Source: Saccharothrix espanaensis DSM 44229 (GTDB lineage Bacteria > Actinomycetota > Actinomycetes > Mycobacteriales > Pseudonocardiaceae). Taken from it: a stretch of DNA of 64,000 nucleotides. A program made the translations under genes and the position numbers. The notes beneath the pieces were generated by a model. The model was not told the origin of the DNA and ran no database searches. It saw only the letters and a list, made by a program, of their open reading frames with translations. The stretch covers positions 6,634,001-6,698,000 of the forward strand of contig NC_019673.1 in assembly GCF_000328705.1 (NCBI RefSeq), given 5' to 3'. Below, in pieces: positions 8,198-16,486 of the stretch (position 1 is the stretch's first letter; the number at the start of each line of letters is the position of its first letter).

Positions 8198-9233
8198 GAT
8201 GGGCACCGGCGGGGCGGAGGCCCTGGTCGCCGGGATGGCCCGGACCGGCCGCGAGTTCGGCTGGCAGACCGCGGTGGCCAGCGGCGGCGGGCACCGCGCG
8301 GAGGCGTTGCGCGGGCACGGCGTGCCGACGTTCACCGTGCCGGTCGCGCGCCGCAAGGCCGCCGGCGTGCTGCGCGCGACCACCGCGACCAGGGCCGCGA
8401 TCAAGGACTTCAAGCCCGAGGTCGTGCTGGCCCACAACGTGTCCGCGAGCATGGTGGCCCGGCTGGCCCTGCTGCCCCGCAAGGTCCCGCTGCTGACCGT
8501 GTTCCACGGCGTCGCCGACACCGACTACGGCGGCGCGGCGCGGATCCTGCGGCGGACGTCGGGCGTGGTGGTGACGGTGGCCGAGGCGACCGCGACCCGG
8601 CTGCGCGACGCCGGCCTGCGCCCGGACCCGCTGGTGATCCCGAACGCGGTGTTCCCGCAGGAGCCCCGGGTCGACCGGGCGACCGTGCGGGCCGCGATGG
8701 GCGTGCGGCAGGACGTGCCGGTGGCGCTGTGCCTGGCCCGGATGGAGCCGCAGAAGCGGCACGACGTGCTGCTGGCCGCGTGGGCGCGGCTCGGCGGCGA
8801 GGCGGAGCTGTGGCTGGCCGGCGACGGCTCGCTGCGGCCCGCGCTGGAGCGCACCGCCGCCGGGATGACCGGGGTGCGGTTCCTGGGCAACCGGCCGGAC
8901 GTGCCGGACCTGCTCGCGGCGGCCGACGTGACCGTGCTGACCAGCGACTGGGAGGGCATGCCGATCGCGGTGCTGGAGTCGCTGGCCGCCGGCTGCCCGG
9001 TGGTGGCCACCGACGTCGACGGCGTGGGCCAGGCGCTCGCGGGCGGCGGCGGGCTGGTCGTGCCGCCACGCGACCCCGGGGCGACCGCCGAGGCGTTGCG
9101 CGGCCTGCTGTTCGACGACGCGCGGCGCGCCGCGGTGGGTGCGGCCGGCCGAGCCGCCGTCACCGCCGCGCACGACCCGCGCGCCCTCATGAAGTCCTAC
9201 GACGAGTTGTTGCGGAATTGGGGAAATCGATGA
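8172..9233 (+). CDS. GT4-family glycosyltransferase
   Basis: A 353-residue GT-B fold enzyme. The N-terminal domain opens with RVLHVISEMGTGGAEALVAGMA, the classic GT4 start with a glycine loop. The C-terminal domain has the nucleotide-sugar motif around CLARMEPQKRHDVLLAAW, GDGSLRPALE and the E-x7-E-like element SDWEGMPIAVLESLAAGCPVVATDV. It transfers a sugar from a nucleotide donor to a growing lipid-linked oligosaccharide at the inner membrane face, with retention of configuration. The ATG is preceded by AAGGGA with 5 bases spacing, inside the end of the polymerase gene. The donor and acceptor cannot be told from sequence. Confidence 0.92.
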   Translation: MRVLHVISEMGTGGAEALVAGMARTGREFGWQTAVASGGGHRAEALRGHGVPTFTVPVARRKAAGVLRATTATRAAIKDFKPEVVLAHNVSASMVARLALLPRKVPLLTVFHGVADTDYGGAARILRRTSGVVVTVAEATATRLRDAGLRPDPLVIPNAVFPQEPRVDRATVRAAMGVRQDVPVALCLARMEPQKRHDVLLAAWARLGGEAELWLAGDGSLRPALERTAAGMTGVRFLGNRPDVPDLLAAADVTVLTSDWEGMPIAVLESLAAGCPVVATDVDGVGQALAGGGGLVVPPRDPGATAEALRGLLFDDARRAAVGAAGRAAVTAAHDPRALMKSYDELLRNWGNR

Positions 9234-10066
9234 CGAAGACCAGGCTCTTCGGCGAAGGCGTCCTGGTGGCGCTGGCGGTGGGCGCGCTCGTGCTGCTCGC
9301 CACCATGTTCAAGAGCGAGGAGTACCAGGCCCGGGTGGGCTTGCTGGCGGGGCCGGCGAGCGCCGAGGCACCGCAGTACGGCGAGGTCACCGCGCTGGTG
9401 ATGCCCGCGCTGGTGGAACTCGCGCGCAGCCCGTCCGTGGTGGGCGCGGTCGGCACGAACGCCGAGCGGGTCTCGGTCGAGCTGGTGCCCGCCTCCGGGC
9501 TCGCGCGGCTGTCGGTGCGCGCCTCGACGGCCGAGCGGGCCAAGCGCGAGGCCACCGCCCTGGCCGACCTGGTGATCAAGGCCAACCTGCTGGCCCCGGC
9601 CGGGAAGCTGCGGGTGCTCGACGTGCCCGAGGTGGTGCGGGTCTCGCCGGACTGGCCGCTGTCGATCGGGTTGGCGCTGGCGGCGGGCGTCGCGGCCGGG
9701 ATCGCCACGATGGTCGTGCGGCACCTGCGCCGGACCCGGGCCACCGACGGCGTGCGCGCCGCGCTGGCGTCGGCCGGGGTGCGCAACTCGGTGCCGGTGC
9801 TGCCGGACGACGACCCGGAGCTGCTGGAGAAGCTGACCGCGCTGCTGATGGCCACCGCCCGGCCGGCCCGAGTCATCGCGACCGACCCGCAGCTCGTCGA
9901 GCGCTCCGAGGACATCTCCGACGACCTGCCGGACAAGGTCTTCGAACCGGCCGAGGGCACCGCGCTGATCGCCGTCGCGCCGCGCGGCCGGCAGCAGGAC
10001 GCGCTGGCCGGCGTGGTCGGGGCGCTGCCCGCGGGCACGTCGGTGGTCGCGGTGGTGTTGGTGTGA
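9230..10066 (+). CDS. Wzz/CapA-like chain-length determinant with non-kinase cytoplasmic tail
   Basis: A 278-residue protein with two membrane helices (about residues 8-24 and 143-160) that enclose an extracytoplasmic domain. This is the Wzz/CapA topology that sets polysaccharide chain length. The segment just before the second helix, LDVPEVVRVSPDWPLSIGLALA, matches the proline-rich junction of the family. The remaining 115 residues are cytoplasmic and lie where a BY-kinase would be fused. No Walker A (GxxxxGKS/T), Walker B or tyrosine cluster is seen. Instead it ends in a hydrophobic strand pattern (ALIAVAPRG, SVVAVVLV) like a stripped Rossmann domain. The start ATG overlaps the upstream stop. 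Confidence 0.78.
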   Translation: MTKTRLFGEGVLVALAVGALVLLATMFKSEEYQARVGLLAGPASAEAPQYGEVTALVMPALVELARSPSVVGAVGTNAERVSVELVPASGLARLSVRASTAERAKREATALADLVIKANLLAPAGKLRVLDVPEVVRVSPDWPLSIGLALAAGVAAGIATMVVRHLRRTRATDGVRAALASAGVRNSVPVLPDDDPELLEKLTALLMATARPARVIATDPQLVERSEDISDDLPDKVFEPAEGTALIAVAPRGRQQDALAGVVGALPAGTSVVAVVLV

Positions 10067-11328
10067 AACGCGAGCTGGAACGGGGCCTGGACCGGCGGGT
10101 GCCGGTCGCGGTTTTGGTCACGGCGCTCGGGCTGCTCGCCGCCTGGCGGGGGTTGCGGCCGGCGTGGGAGGTGTCCGCACCGACCTGGGCCAACCGCGCC
10201 GAGGAGCGGATGCAGGACTTCCGGGACGCGCTGTACTACCCGATCCGCGAGTTCCTGGCGGGCGGCAACCCGTACGACCCGGCGGCGATGTTCGCGCACT
10301 GGCCGGTCCGGCAGAACTTCAACCTCTACCAGCCCTACCACCTCGTGCTGCACCTGCCGTTCGCGCTGCCCGAGTACCGGGTGGGCGCGGTGGCGTTCGC
10401 GGCGTTCCTGTTGCTGCTGCTGGTCTTCCTCGCGGTGCTGACGGCCGGGCACGTGCGCGCGCCGCTGGTGCTCGGCACCGCCGTGGTCGCCACGCTGCTG
10501 GTGTTCAGCCAGGTCGGCCGGGCCCAGCTGTACGTGGGGCAGGTGAACCCGCTGATCGCGGTCGGCGCGGCGGGCGCGCTGCTGGCCCGCGACCGGTATC
10601 CCCGGCTGGCGATGCTGGCGCTGGCGCTGGCGTGGTTGAAGCCCCAGTTCGGGTTGCCTCTGGCGGTGCTGCTGTTCGCCCGCGGGTCGCGGAAGGTCGC
10701 GTGGGGCGGCACCGGGCTCGCGGCGCTCGCCAGCCTGGTCGTGGTGGTGCCGCTGGTGGTCGGCGGCGGCGGGGTCGGCGCGTTCCTCGACGTGATCGGG
10801 CGCAACCTGGAGCACGCGAGCGCCACGGCCTACGGCGCGGTGGACTCCCTCACCGCCCAACGGGTCGACGTGGCGGCGGTGTTCTACCGGGTCACCGGGT
10901 GGCTGCCGCCGGGCGCGGAACTCCTCGCGCTGGTCGGGGTGATGGCGGCGAGCACCGTCCTGGCGCGCCGGCTCGACCGGACCGGCGACGCGACGAACGT
11001 CGCCGTCGCCGACCTGGTGACGTGCCTGGCCGTGGTGGTCGCGGTGGTGCACCAGCCCGGTGACGTGCTGATCGCCGTGCCGGCGCTGGCGCTCGTCGCG
11101 GTGCTGTGGTGGCGCGATCGCGCGCCGCTGCTCGGGGTCGCGGTGGTCGCGCTGCTGGTTCCCTTCGCGCACTTGCACTTCGTGGACACGGCGGTGCGCT
11201 CGCTGATGGGCGAGCGGGCGGCCGTGACGCTGGACGGGGTCGCGATCGTGGTCGCCTGGGTGGCGTTGATCGCGTTCGCGCGGCGGCGGGCCCCCTTGGG
11301 GCGGACGCGGCCCGCCGTGCAGACGTGA
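10063..11328 (+). CDS. GT87-like integral membrane glycosyltransferase
   Basis: A 421-residue protein with about ten to twelve hydrophobic helices. After the first helix it has an acidic loop with EERMQDFRDALYYPIREFLAGGNPYDP. The NPYDP motif and the later GQVNPLIAVGAAG segment are typical of GT87/DUF2029 polyprenyl-phosphate mannosyltransferases of actinobacteria. These use decaprenyl-phospho-sugar on the outer membrane face. The start is GTG at 10063 in a GTGA overlap with the Wzz-like gene. It probably adds a branch or side sugar to the repeat unit after flipping (inference). Confidence 0.83.
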   Translation: MKRELERGLDRRVPVAVLVTALGLLAAWRGLRPAWEVSAPTWANRAEERMQDFRDALYYPIREFLAGGNPYDPAAMFAHWPVRQNFNLYQPYHLVLHLPFALPEYRVGAVAFAAFLLLLLVFLAVLTAGHVRAPLVLGTAVVATLLVFSQVGRAQLYVGQVNPLIAVGAAGALLARDRYPRLAMLALALAWLKPQFGLPLAVLLFARGSRKVAWGGTGLAALASLVVVVPLVVGGGGVGAFLDVIGRNLEHASATAYGAVDSLTAQRVDVAAVFYRVTGWLPPGAELLALVGVMAASTVLARRLDRTGDATNVAVADLVTCLAVVVAVVHQPGDVLIAVPALALVAVLWWRDRAPLLGVAVVALLVPFAHLHFVDTAVRSLMGERAAVTLDGVAIVVAWVALIAFARRRAPLGRTRPAVQT

Positions 11329-12731
11329 CGGGCGCGGTTCGCGGTTCGCTGTGGCTGTTCCTGGTCAACCTGGTCGGCAAGGGCGGCCAGATGGCCGTCA
11401 CGCTGGTGCTGGCGGCGTTGCTCACCGAGGAGGGGCTGGGGCTGGTCGCGCTGACCGTGTCGCTGGTGAACATCGGCCAGGTCGTCCAGTCGATGGGCGT
11501 CTACGACGTGATCAGCCGGACCGGCCGGGACCCGCGCCGGATGGCGGGCACGCTGCTCGTGCTCAGCGTCGGCACGGGCGCGGCGCTGGCGCTGGCGCTG
11601 GTCGCGGCGGCGGACCCGATCGCGGCGGCGCTGGACGCCCCGGCGGTCGCGCCGCTGATCCGGCTGGCCGCGCTGAGCCTGCCGTTCAGCGCGGCGGCGG
11701 GCGTGCAGCTGGGCCTGATGCACCGGGACCTGGACTTCCGCCGGCGGCTGCTGCCCGACGCGGGCGGTGCCGTGCTGGGCGCGGCGACGACGATCGTCCT
11801 GGCCGTGCAGGGGTTCGGGCCGTACGCGCTGGTGTACGGGCTGCTGTGCACGGCCGTCGCGCAGCCCGTTCTCGGCGCGGTCGCGGGCGTGTGGGTGCGC
11901 CCCGCGTGGGACGTGGACGCCGCCGTCGAGGCCGTGCGGTGGATCGCCGTCGTGGGGCCGGGCGCGCTGGTGGCCGTGCTGCTGGTCAACGTCGACTACC
12001 TGGCGATCGGCCGGGAGCTGGGCACCGAGGCGGTCGGCGTCTACTCGCTGGCCTACCGGCTCGCCTGGGTGCCCTACATCATGGTCGCGGTCGTGCTCGG
12101 CGGCGTGGTCTTCCCGTTGTGCGCCAAGCTGATCCGCACTGGGCGGCGGGACGAGCTGCCGCAGGCCGCCGGTCGCTTCACGCACGCCGTGCTGGTGGTG
12201 ACCGGCGGCCTGTACGCGGTGACGGCGGCGCTGGCCGACCGGGTCGTGCTGTTCGGCGACCGCTGGGCACCGGCCGCGCTGCCGCTGGTCCTGCTGTGCG
12301 GCTACGGGCTCGGGTTCGGCCTGCTGCACCTGTGGTACCAGGTGATCCGGGCCGCCGGGCACGCCCGCCGGTACCTGGCGCTGGAGCTGGCCCACCTGGT
12401 GGCGCTGGTGGTCGGGCTCGCGCTGTGCACCCGGTACGGGGTGGTCGCGGTCGCCGCGACCCAGCTCGTGGTGGTCTGGGCGATGGTCCCGCTGGCGTGG
12501 ATCGTGCTGGCGCGCAACGGGATCGCGCCGCCGGGCCTGACCCGGATGGTGGCCGCGGTCGGCGCGGGCGTGGGGTGCTGCCTGGCCGCGGGGTGGGTGT
12601 TCGGTGATCTGTTCGGGCCGTCGCTGCCGGGTGCGCTCGGCGAGGCGGCGGTGCTGGTGCTCGGCTACACGGCGGCGGCGTTGCCCGCCAACCGCCGCAC
12701 GGTTCGTGAACTGCGTGAGGTGCGCCGATGA
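11325..12731 (+). CDS. Wzx-like polysaccharide flippase
   Basis: A 468-residue membrane protein with about 14 helices and the MATE/MOP-superfamily layout of lipid-linked oligosaccharide flippases. Supporting stretches are the N-terminal SLWLFLVNLVGKGGQMAVTL, the short basic loop MHRDLDFRRRLLPD, and VDYLAIGRELGTEAVGVYSLAYRLA, which matches the conserved region found in RfbX/PST proteins. It moves undecaprenyl-diphosphate repeat units to the outer membrane face for polymerisation. It starts with GTG inside the upstream stop and ends overlapping the next glycosyltransferase start. It is the only MOP-type flippase in the window, so it is the natural partner of the polymerase at 7019-8197. Confidence 0.92.
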   Translation: MTGAVRGSLWLFLVNLVGKGGQMAVTLVLAALLTEEGLGLVALTVSLVNIGQVVQSMGVYDVISRTGRDPRRMAGTLLVLSVGTGAALALALVAAADPIAAALDAPAVAPLIRLAALSLPFSAAAGVQLGLMHRDLDFRRRLLPDAGGAVLGAATTIVLAVQGFGPYALVYGLLCTAVAQPVLGAVAGVWVRPAWDVDAAVEAVRWIAVVGPGALVAVLLVNVDYLAIGRELGTEAVGVYSLAYRLAWVPYIMVAVVLGGVVFPLCAKLIRTGRRDELPQAAGRFTHAVLVVTGGLYAVTAALADRVVLFGDRWAPAALPLVLLCGYGLGFGLLHLWYQVIRAAGHARRYLALELAHLVALVVGLALCTRYGVVAVAATQLVVVWAMVPLAWIVLARNGIAPPGLTRMVAAVGAGVGCCLAAGWVFGDLFGPSLPGALGEAAVLVLGYTAAALPANRRTVRELREVRR

Positions 12732-13816
12732 AGATCGTCCACGTGACCCAGCCGGTCGAGGCGGGGGTCGCGGCGGTGGTGTTGGAACTCGCCGTCGCAC
12801 AGCGGGAGACGGGCTGGGAGGTGGACGTGGTGTGCCCGCCCGGGTGGTTGGCCGACCGGCTTCGGGACGTGCGGATCCCCGTGCACGACTGGCCCGCCGG
12901 CCGCTCCCCCGGCCCCGGCACGGTGTCCGAGACCGCGCGGCTGCGCCGGATCCTGGCCGTGCTCGACCCGGACGCGGTGCACCTGCACAGCTCCAAGGCG
13001 GGGCTGGCCGGCCGGCTCGCGGTGCGTGGCACCCGGCCGACGATCTTCCAGCCGCACCTGTGGTCGTTCCAGACCGCGCGCGGCCTGCTGCGGCGCGCCT
13101 GCGCGGCGTGGGAGCGGTACGCGGCCCGGTGGACCGACCAGCTGGTGTGCGTGAGCGACGACGAGCTGACCGCCGGGCGCGACCTGGGCGTCGACACGGC
13201 GGCCGAGGTGGTGTGCAACGGCGTGGACACCACCGTGCTGCGGCCGCGCAGCCGGGTCGCCGCCCGGATGCGGCTTGGCCTGCCGGACCTGCCGACCGCC
13301 GTGTGCGTCGGGCGGATCGCCCCGCTCAAGGGCCAGGACCAGTTGCTCAAGGCGTGGCCGGCGGTGCTGGAGCGGGTGCCCGACGCGCGGCTCGTGCTGG
13401 TCGGCGACGGGCCGATGCGCGACCGGTGGCAGGCGTCGGGCGACCACCCGTCGGTGCGGTGGTGGGGGCACGACACGGCGGTCGCCGACTTCTACACCGC
13501 CGCCGACGTGGTCGTGCTGCCGTCCCGGGCCGAGGGCATGGCGCTGGTGCCGCTGGAGGCCATGGCCAGCGGGCGGACCGTGGTGGCCTTCGACGTCGGC
13601 GGCGTGCGGCAGAGCGTGGGCGAGGCGGGCGCGGTCGTGCCGGCCGGTGACGTGCCCGCGCTGGCCGAGGCCGTCGCGGCGCGGCTGGCCGACCCGGTGC
13701 TGGCCGCCGACGAGGGCCTGACCGGGCGGCGGCGGGCCGAGGTGCTGTTCGACTCGGCGCGGGTGAGCGACCAGATCGCCACCCTGGTGGAGAAGCTCGT
13801 GGGGGGGAACCGGTGA
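12728..13816 (+). CDS. GT4-family glycosyltransferase
   Basis: A 362-residue GT-B enzyme. The N-terminus MKIVHVTQPVEAGVAAVVLELA is a GT4 acceptor-domain start. The C-terminal half has CVGRIAPLKGQDQLLKAW, LVGDGPMRDRW and SRAEGMALVPLEAMASGRTVVAFDVGG, which carry the donor-binding Lys and the E-x7-E motif. The pattern resembles PimA/CapM-type enzymes that use UDP- or GDP-sugars and retain configuration. The ATG overlaps the stop of the flippase and the stop overlaps the GTG of the next glycosyltransferase, so translation is coupled on both sides. Confidence 0.92.
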   Translation: MKIVHVTQPVEAGVAAVVLELAVAQRETGWEVDVVCPPGWLADRLRDVRIPVHDWPAGRSPGPGTVSETARLRRILAVLDPDAVHLHSSKAGLAGRLAVRGTRPTIFQPHLWSFQTARGLLRRACAAWERYAARWTDQLVCVSDDELTAGRDLGVDTAAEVVCNGVDTTVLRPRSRVAARMRLGLPDLPTAVCVGRIAPLKGQDQLLKAWPAVLERVPDARLVLVGDGPMRDRWQASGDHPSVRWWGHDTAVADFYTAADVVVLPSRAEGMALVPLEAMASGRTVVAFDVGGVRQSVGEAGAVVPAGDVPALAEAVAARLADPVLAADEGLTGRRRAEVLFDSARVSDQIATLVEKLVGGNR

Positions 13817-14895
13817 AGGTCGCCTACCTGCTGACGCAGGACCGGGGTGGTCCGGTGGACGTGACGGTGCGGCTGGCGGCGACGCTGGCCGCGTCCGGCG
13901 AGGCCGAGGTCCGGGTGTTCGGGCCGCTGCCCGCCCGGGGCGCGGAGCTGGTCGCGGACCTCCACGAGCTGGTCTCGGTGTCCAGCAAGGGGGACCTGAG
14001 GGCCGGGCGGCAGGCGCGCGAGGCGCTGCGCGACTGGCAGCCGGACGTCGTGCACGCCCAGGACCGGCGCGCCGGTCTCGTCAGCGCCGGGTTGCGGTTG
14101 CGGCACAAGGTCGTGCAGACCTACCACGGGCTGCCCGACGACGTGAGCGAGGCGTGGTCGCGCGGCACGCCCGGCGCGGCCGGTCCGTCGAAGTACACCC
14201 GGACCGTGCTGGCCGCCGACGCCGGGGTGGCGCGGTTCGTCCACCGGACGGTCGTGCCGGCCACGTCGATGGGCGAGTTCCTGCACCGGCGGCTCCGCGT
14301 GCCCGCGCGCCGGGTGGTGCACATCGACAACTGCGTGGAGATCCCCGAGGCCGCCCCGCCGAGCGGGCCGGTGCGACGGCTGGTGTTCGTCGGGCTCCTG
14401 GTGGAGCGCAAGGGTTTCCCGGTGCTGCTCGACGCGCTGGCCGGGGTGATGCCGGACGACGCGACGCTGACCGTGATCGGCGACGGGCCGCTGCGGGTCG
14501 CCGCCGAACAGCGGGCGCGGCAGCTGCTGCCCGGTCGGGTGACCTTCCTCGGGTTCCGGCCGGACGTGGCGCACCAGCTGCGGCTGCACGACGCGCTGGT
14601 GCTGCCGTCGTTGCTGGAGCAGCAGCCGCTCGTGGTGGCCGAGGCGATGGCGGCGGGCAAGCCCGTGGTGGCCACCGACACCGGCGGGGTCGCGGAGATG
14701 CTGGTGGACGAGGCGGTCCTGGCCGCGCCCGGAGACGTCGAGGGGCTGGCGGTGTGCCTGAAGGCCCTGTTCGCCGAACCCGACCCCGGCCGGCTCGGGC
14801 GGGCGGCGGCGCGACGGGCCCGGGAGCGGTTCGCGCCCGAGGTGTGCGCCCGCCGCCACCTGGCCCTCTACCGGGACCTGCTGGCCGGCGGCTGA
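13813..14895 (+). CDS. GT4-family glycosyltransferase, last gene of the operon
   Basis: A 360-residue GT-B enzyme starting with GTG at 13813. Motifs are KVAYLLTQDRGGPVDVTVRLA at the N-terminus, VVHAQDRRAGLVSAG in the acceptor domain, and FVGLLVERKGFPVLLDAL, IGDGPLRVAAEQ and LPSLLEQQPLVVAEAMAAGKPVVATDTGG in the donor domain. The E-x7-E region reads EQQPLVVAE. It ends 58 bases before the convergent glycoside hydrolase gene, with a strong hairpin between. It likely adds the second or third sugar of the repeat unit. Confidence 0.92.
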   Translation: MKVAYLLTQDRGGPVDVTVRLAATLAASGEAEVRVFGPLPARGAELVADLHELVSVSSKGDLRAGRQAREALRDWQPDVVHAQDRRAGLVSAGLRLRHKVVQTYHGLPDDVSEAWSRGTPGAAGPSKYTRTVLAADAGVARFVHRTVVPATSMGEFLHRRLRVPARRVVHIDNCVEIPEAAPPSGPVRRLVFVGLLVERKGFPVLLDALAGVMPDDATLTVIGDGPLRVAAEQRARQLLPGRVTFLGFRPDVAHQLRLHDALVLPSLLEQQPLVVAEAMAAGKPVVATDTGGVAEMLVDEAVLAAPGDVEGLAVCLKALFAEPDPGRLGRAAARRARERFAPEVCARRHLALYRDLLAGG

Positions 14896-14906
14896 GCCGG
14901 CCGCCG

Positions 14907-14941
14907 CCGGCCACCGGTCCGGGCTGCGGAGCGGTGGCCGG
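14907..14941. terminator. Bidirectional terminator hairpin
   Basis: A perfect 10-bp inverted repeat, CCGGCCACCG (14907-14916) and CGGTGGCCGG (14932-14941), with a 15-base loop. It lies in the 58-base gap between the convergent ends of the polysaccharide operon and the glycoside hydrolase gene. No T-run follows, as is usual in high-GC actinomycetes. Confidence 0.7.
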
Positions 14942-14953
14942 GGAGCGCCGGCG

Positions 14954-16486
14954 TCAGAGCGCGGGGGCGGGCTTCGGCGTCGGGGGCGTCGGCGTGCCGG
15001 ACGTGGCCGTTGGCGTGGGCTGGGTCGTCGTCACGGGCTGGGTGGCGGTGGTCGGTGTCGGCGTGGTCGCCGGTGTGGTGGGCTTGGTGGTCGTCGTGGG
15101 CTTCGGGGCCGTCGTGGTCGGCTTCGGCGTGGTGGCCGGTGACGTGGTGGCCGGGGTCTCCGGCTTCACCAGCACCAGCGCGTCGGTCGCGGCCAGTTCG
15201 GCCGGCGTGGAGACCGGCGCGCCGTCGACGGTGACCAGGCCGGGCGGCGGGTTCACCTGGACCGGCTTGCCGGTCGGGTTGACCGCCACCCAGCCGTTGG
15301 TGAACCCGCGCGTCCACGCGCCGGCGGGCAGCCGGTTCGCGCTCTCGACCGCCTCGCCCAGCTCCGCGTCCTGGTACGGCGACCAGTCCGGGTCCTGGTA
15401 GTCGGCCGTCGACGCGCCGTGCCAGCAGGTGTACGGCCCGGCCAGCAGCGCCGCGGTCGCGTAGCCCACCCGCTCCTCGCGGTGGCCCTGGGTCTTGGTG
15501 ACCAGCAGCAGCCACGACTCGCCGAGCGCGGCCTGGGCGCGCAGCTCCTTGAACTCGTTGCCCTCGAAGGTGACCAGCTCGCCGTCGGCGCCACTGCCGC
15601 GCAGGCCGAAGTTCTCCTCCATCGCGCCGTCGAAGCGCGAGTGCGCCGACCAGCGGCCCGGCGTGAGCTGGGACTCCGACACGTTGGGGATCAGCATCTT
15701 GCCCGCCTTGTGCAGCGCGCCGCCCGCGACCTCCAGGAACCTGTCCATGCCGTCCCGGATCCGCCGGTCGGTGGCGGCGTTGTCCGAGGTGCCCTTCAGC
15801 ACGGCCTTCGAGTAGTACTTCAGCGAGCTGAAGTCGTTGTCCGCCAGCACCCCGTCCCAGCCCTCGCGGACCACCTCGGCGGTCACCGCGTCGGCCCACG
15901 CCCGCTGGTACTTCTCGTCCCACACCGCCATCTGCCAGTGCTGCGGGTACCCGCCCCACTCGATCCGCTTGTCGGCGGTGTCCACGGCGAACCACTCGGG
16001 GTTGCGCTGCTGCGCCTCGACGTACCCGACCCCGCTGGGCAGCAGCGGGGCGTCCTGGTTGCCGATCACCGCGCCGGGGTAGTTGCGGGTGCTGGAGAAG
16101 TCCTTGTACACCAGCACCTTGATCTTCGGGTTGAGCTTGTGCAGCCGGTGCATCGCAGCGGTCTCGGTCGCGTTGAGCACCACCAGGTCGTAGTGCTGGG
16201 CGGCGAACTTGAGGTCCGGGTAGGTCGGCGGCTCGCCGATGCCGTACCACCACGCGCACGGCGCGCTGGGCCTGGGCGGCGGGCCCAGCGGGTCGGCGCC
16301 GGGCACCCCGGTGCCCCGCTCCGGGTGCCGCGCCGCCGGGTCCGCCGCGAGCGGGGTGGCTGTTGTCGTCCCGTGCTCCCCGGCCGAGCTCGGCAGCACG
16401 GCCAGGGCCCCCAGGAGCGCCGTGACGACGCTCGCGCCGGCCAGCACCCGCCGGGTGCGGTCCCGGCTCAGCGGTTCCTTCGACAC
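14954..16486 (-). CDS. Secreted putative glycoside hydrolase (GHL15-like) with Thr/Pro tail
   Basis: A 510-residue exported protein. The N-terminus has a basic stretch then AGASVVTALLGALAVLPSSAGE, a signal peptide. The core (about residues 75-410) looks like a TIM-barrel carbohydrate-active enzyme related to putative glycosyl hydrolase family 15: WWYGIGEPP, DLVVLNATETAAMHRL, KIKVLVYKDF, GWDGVLADNDF (likely catalytic Asp pair), ENFGLRG and GPYTCWHGAS. The last 80 residues are almost only Thr, Pro and Lys, a wall-spanning or O-mannosylated linker with no LPXTG. I infer that it trims or releases the polysaccharide made by this locus. Its start overlaps the glycosylphosphotransferase stop by 19 bases, so the two are co-transcribed. 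Confidence 0.8.
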   Translation of the reverse strand: MSKEPLSRDRTRRVLAGASVVTALLGALAVLPSSAGEHGTTTATPLAADPAARHPERGTGVPGADPLGPPPRPSAPCAWWYGIGEPPTYPDLKFAAQHYDLVVLNATETAAMHRLHKLNPKIKVLVYKDFSSTRNYPGAVIGNQDAPLLPSGVGYVEAQQRNPEWFAVDTADKRIEWGGYPQHWQMAVWDEKYQRAWADAVTAEVVREGWDGVLADNDFSSLKYYSKAVLKGTSDNAATDRRIRDGMDRFLEVAGGALHKAGKMLIPNVSESQLTPGRWSAHSRFDGAMEENFGLRGSGADGELVTFEGNEFKELRAQAALGESWLLLVTKTQGHREERVGYATAALLAGPYTCWHGASTADYQDPDWSPYQDAELGEAVESANRLPAGAWTRGFTNGWVAVNPTGKPVQVNPPPGLVTVDGAPVSTPAELAATDALVLVKPETPATTSPATTPKPTTTAPKPTTTTKPTTPATTPTPTTATQPVTTTQPTPTATSGTPTPPTPKPAPAL

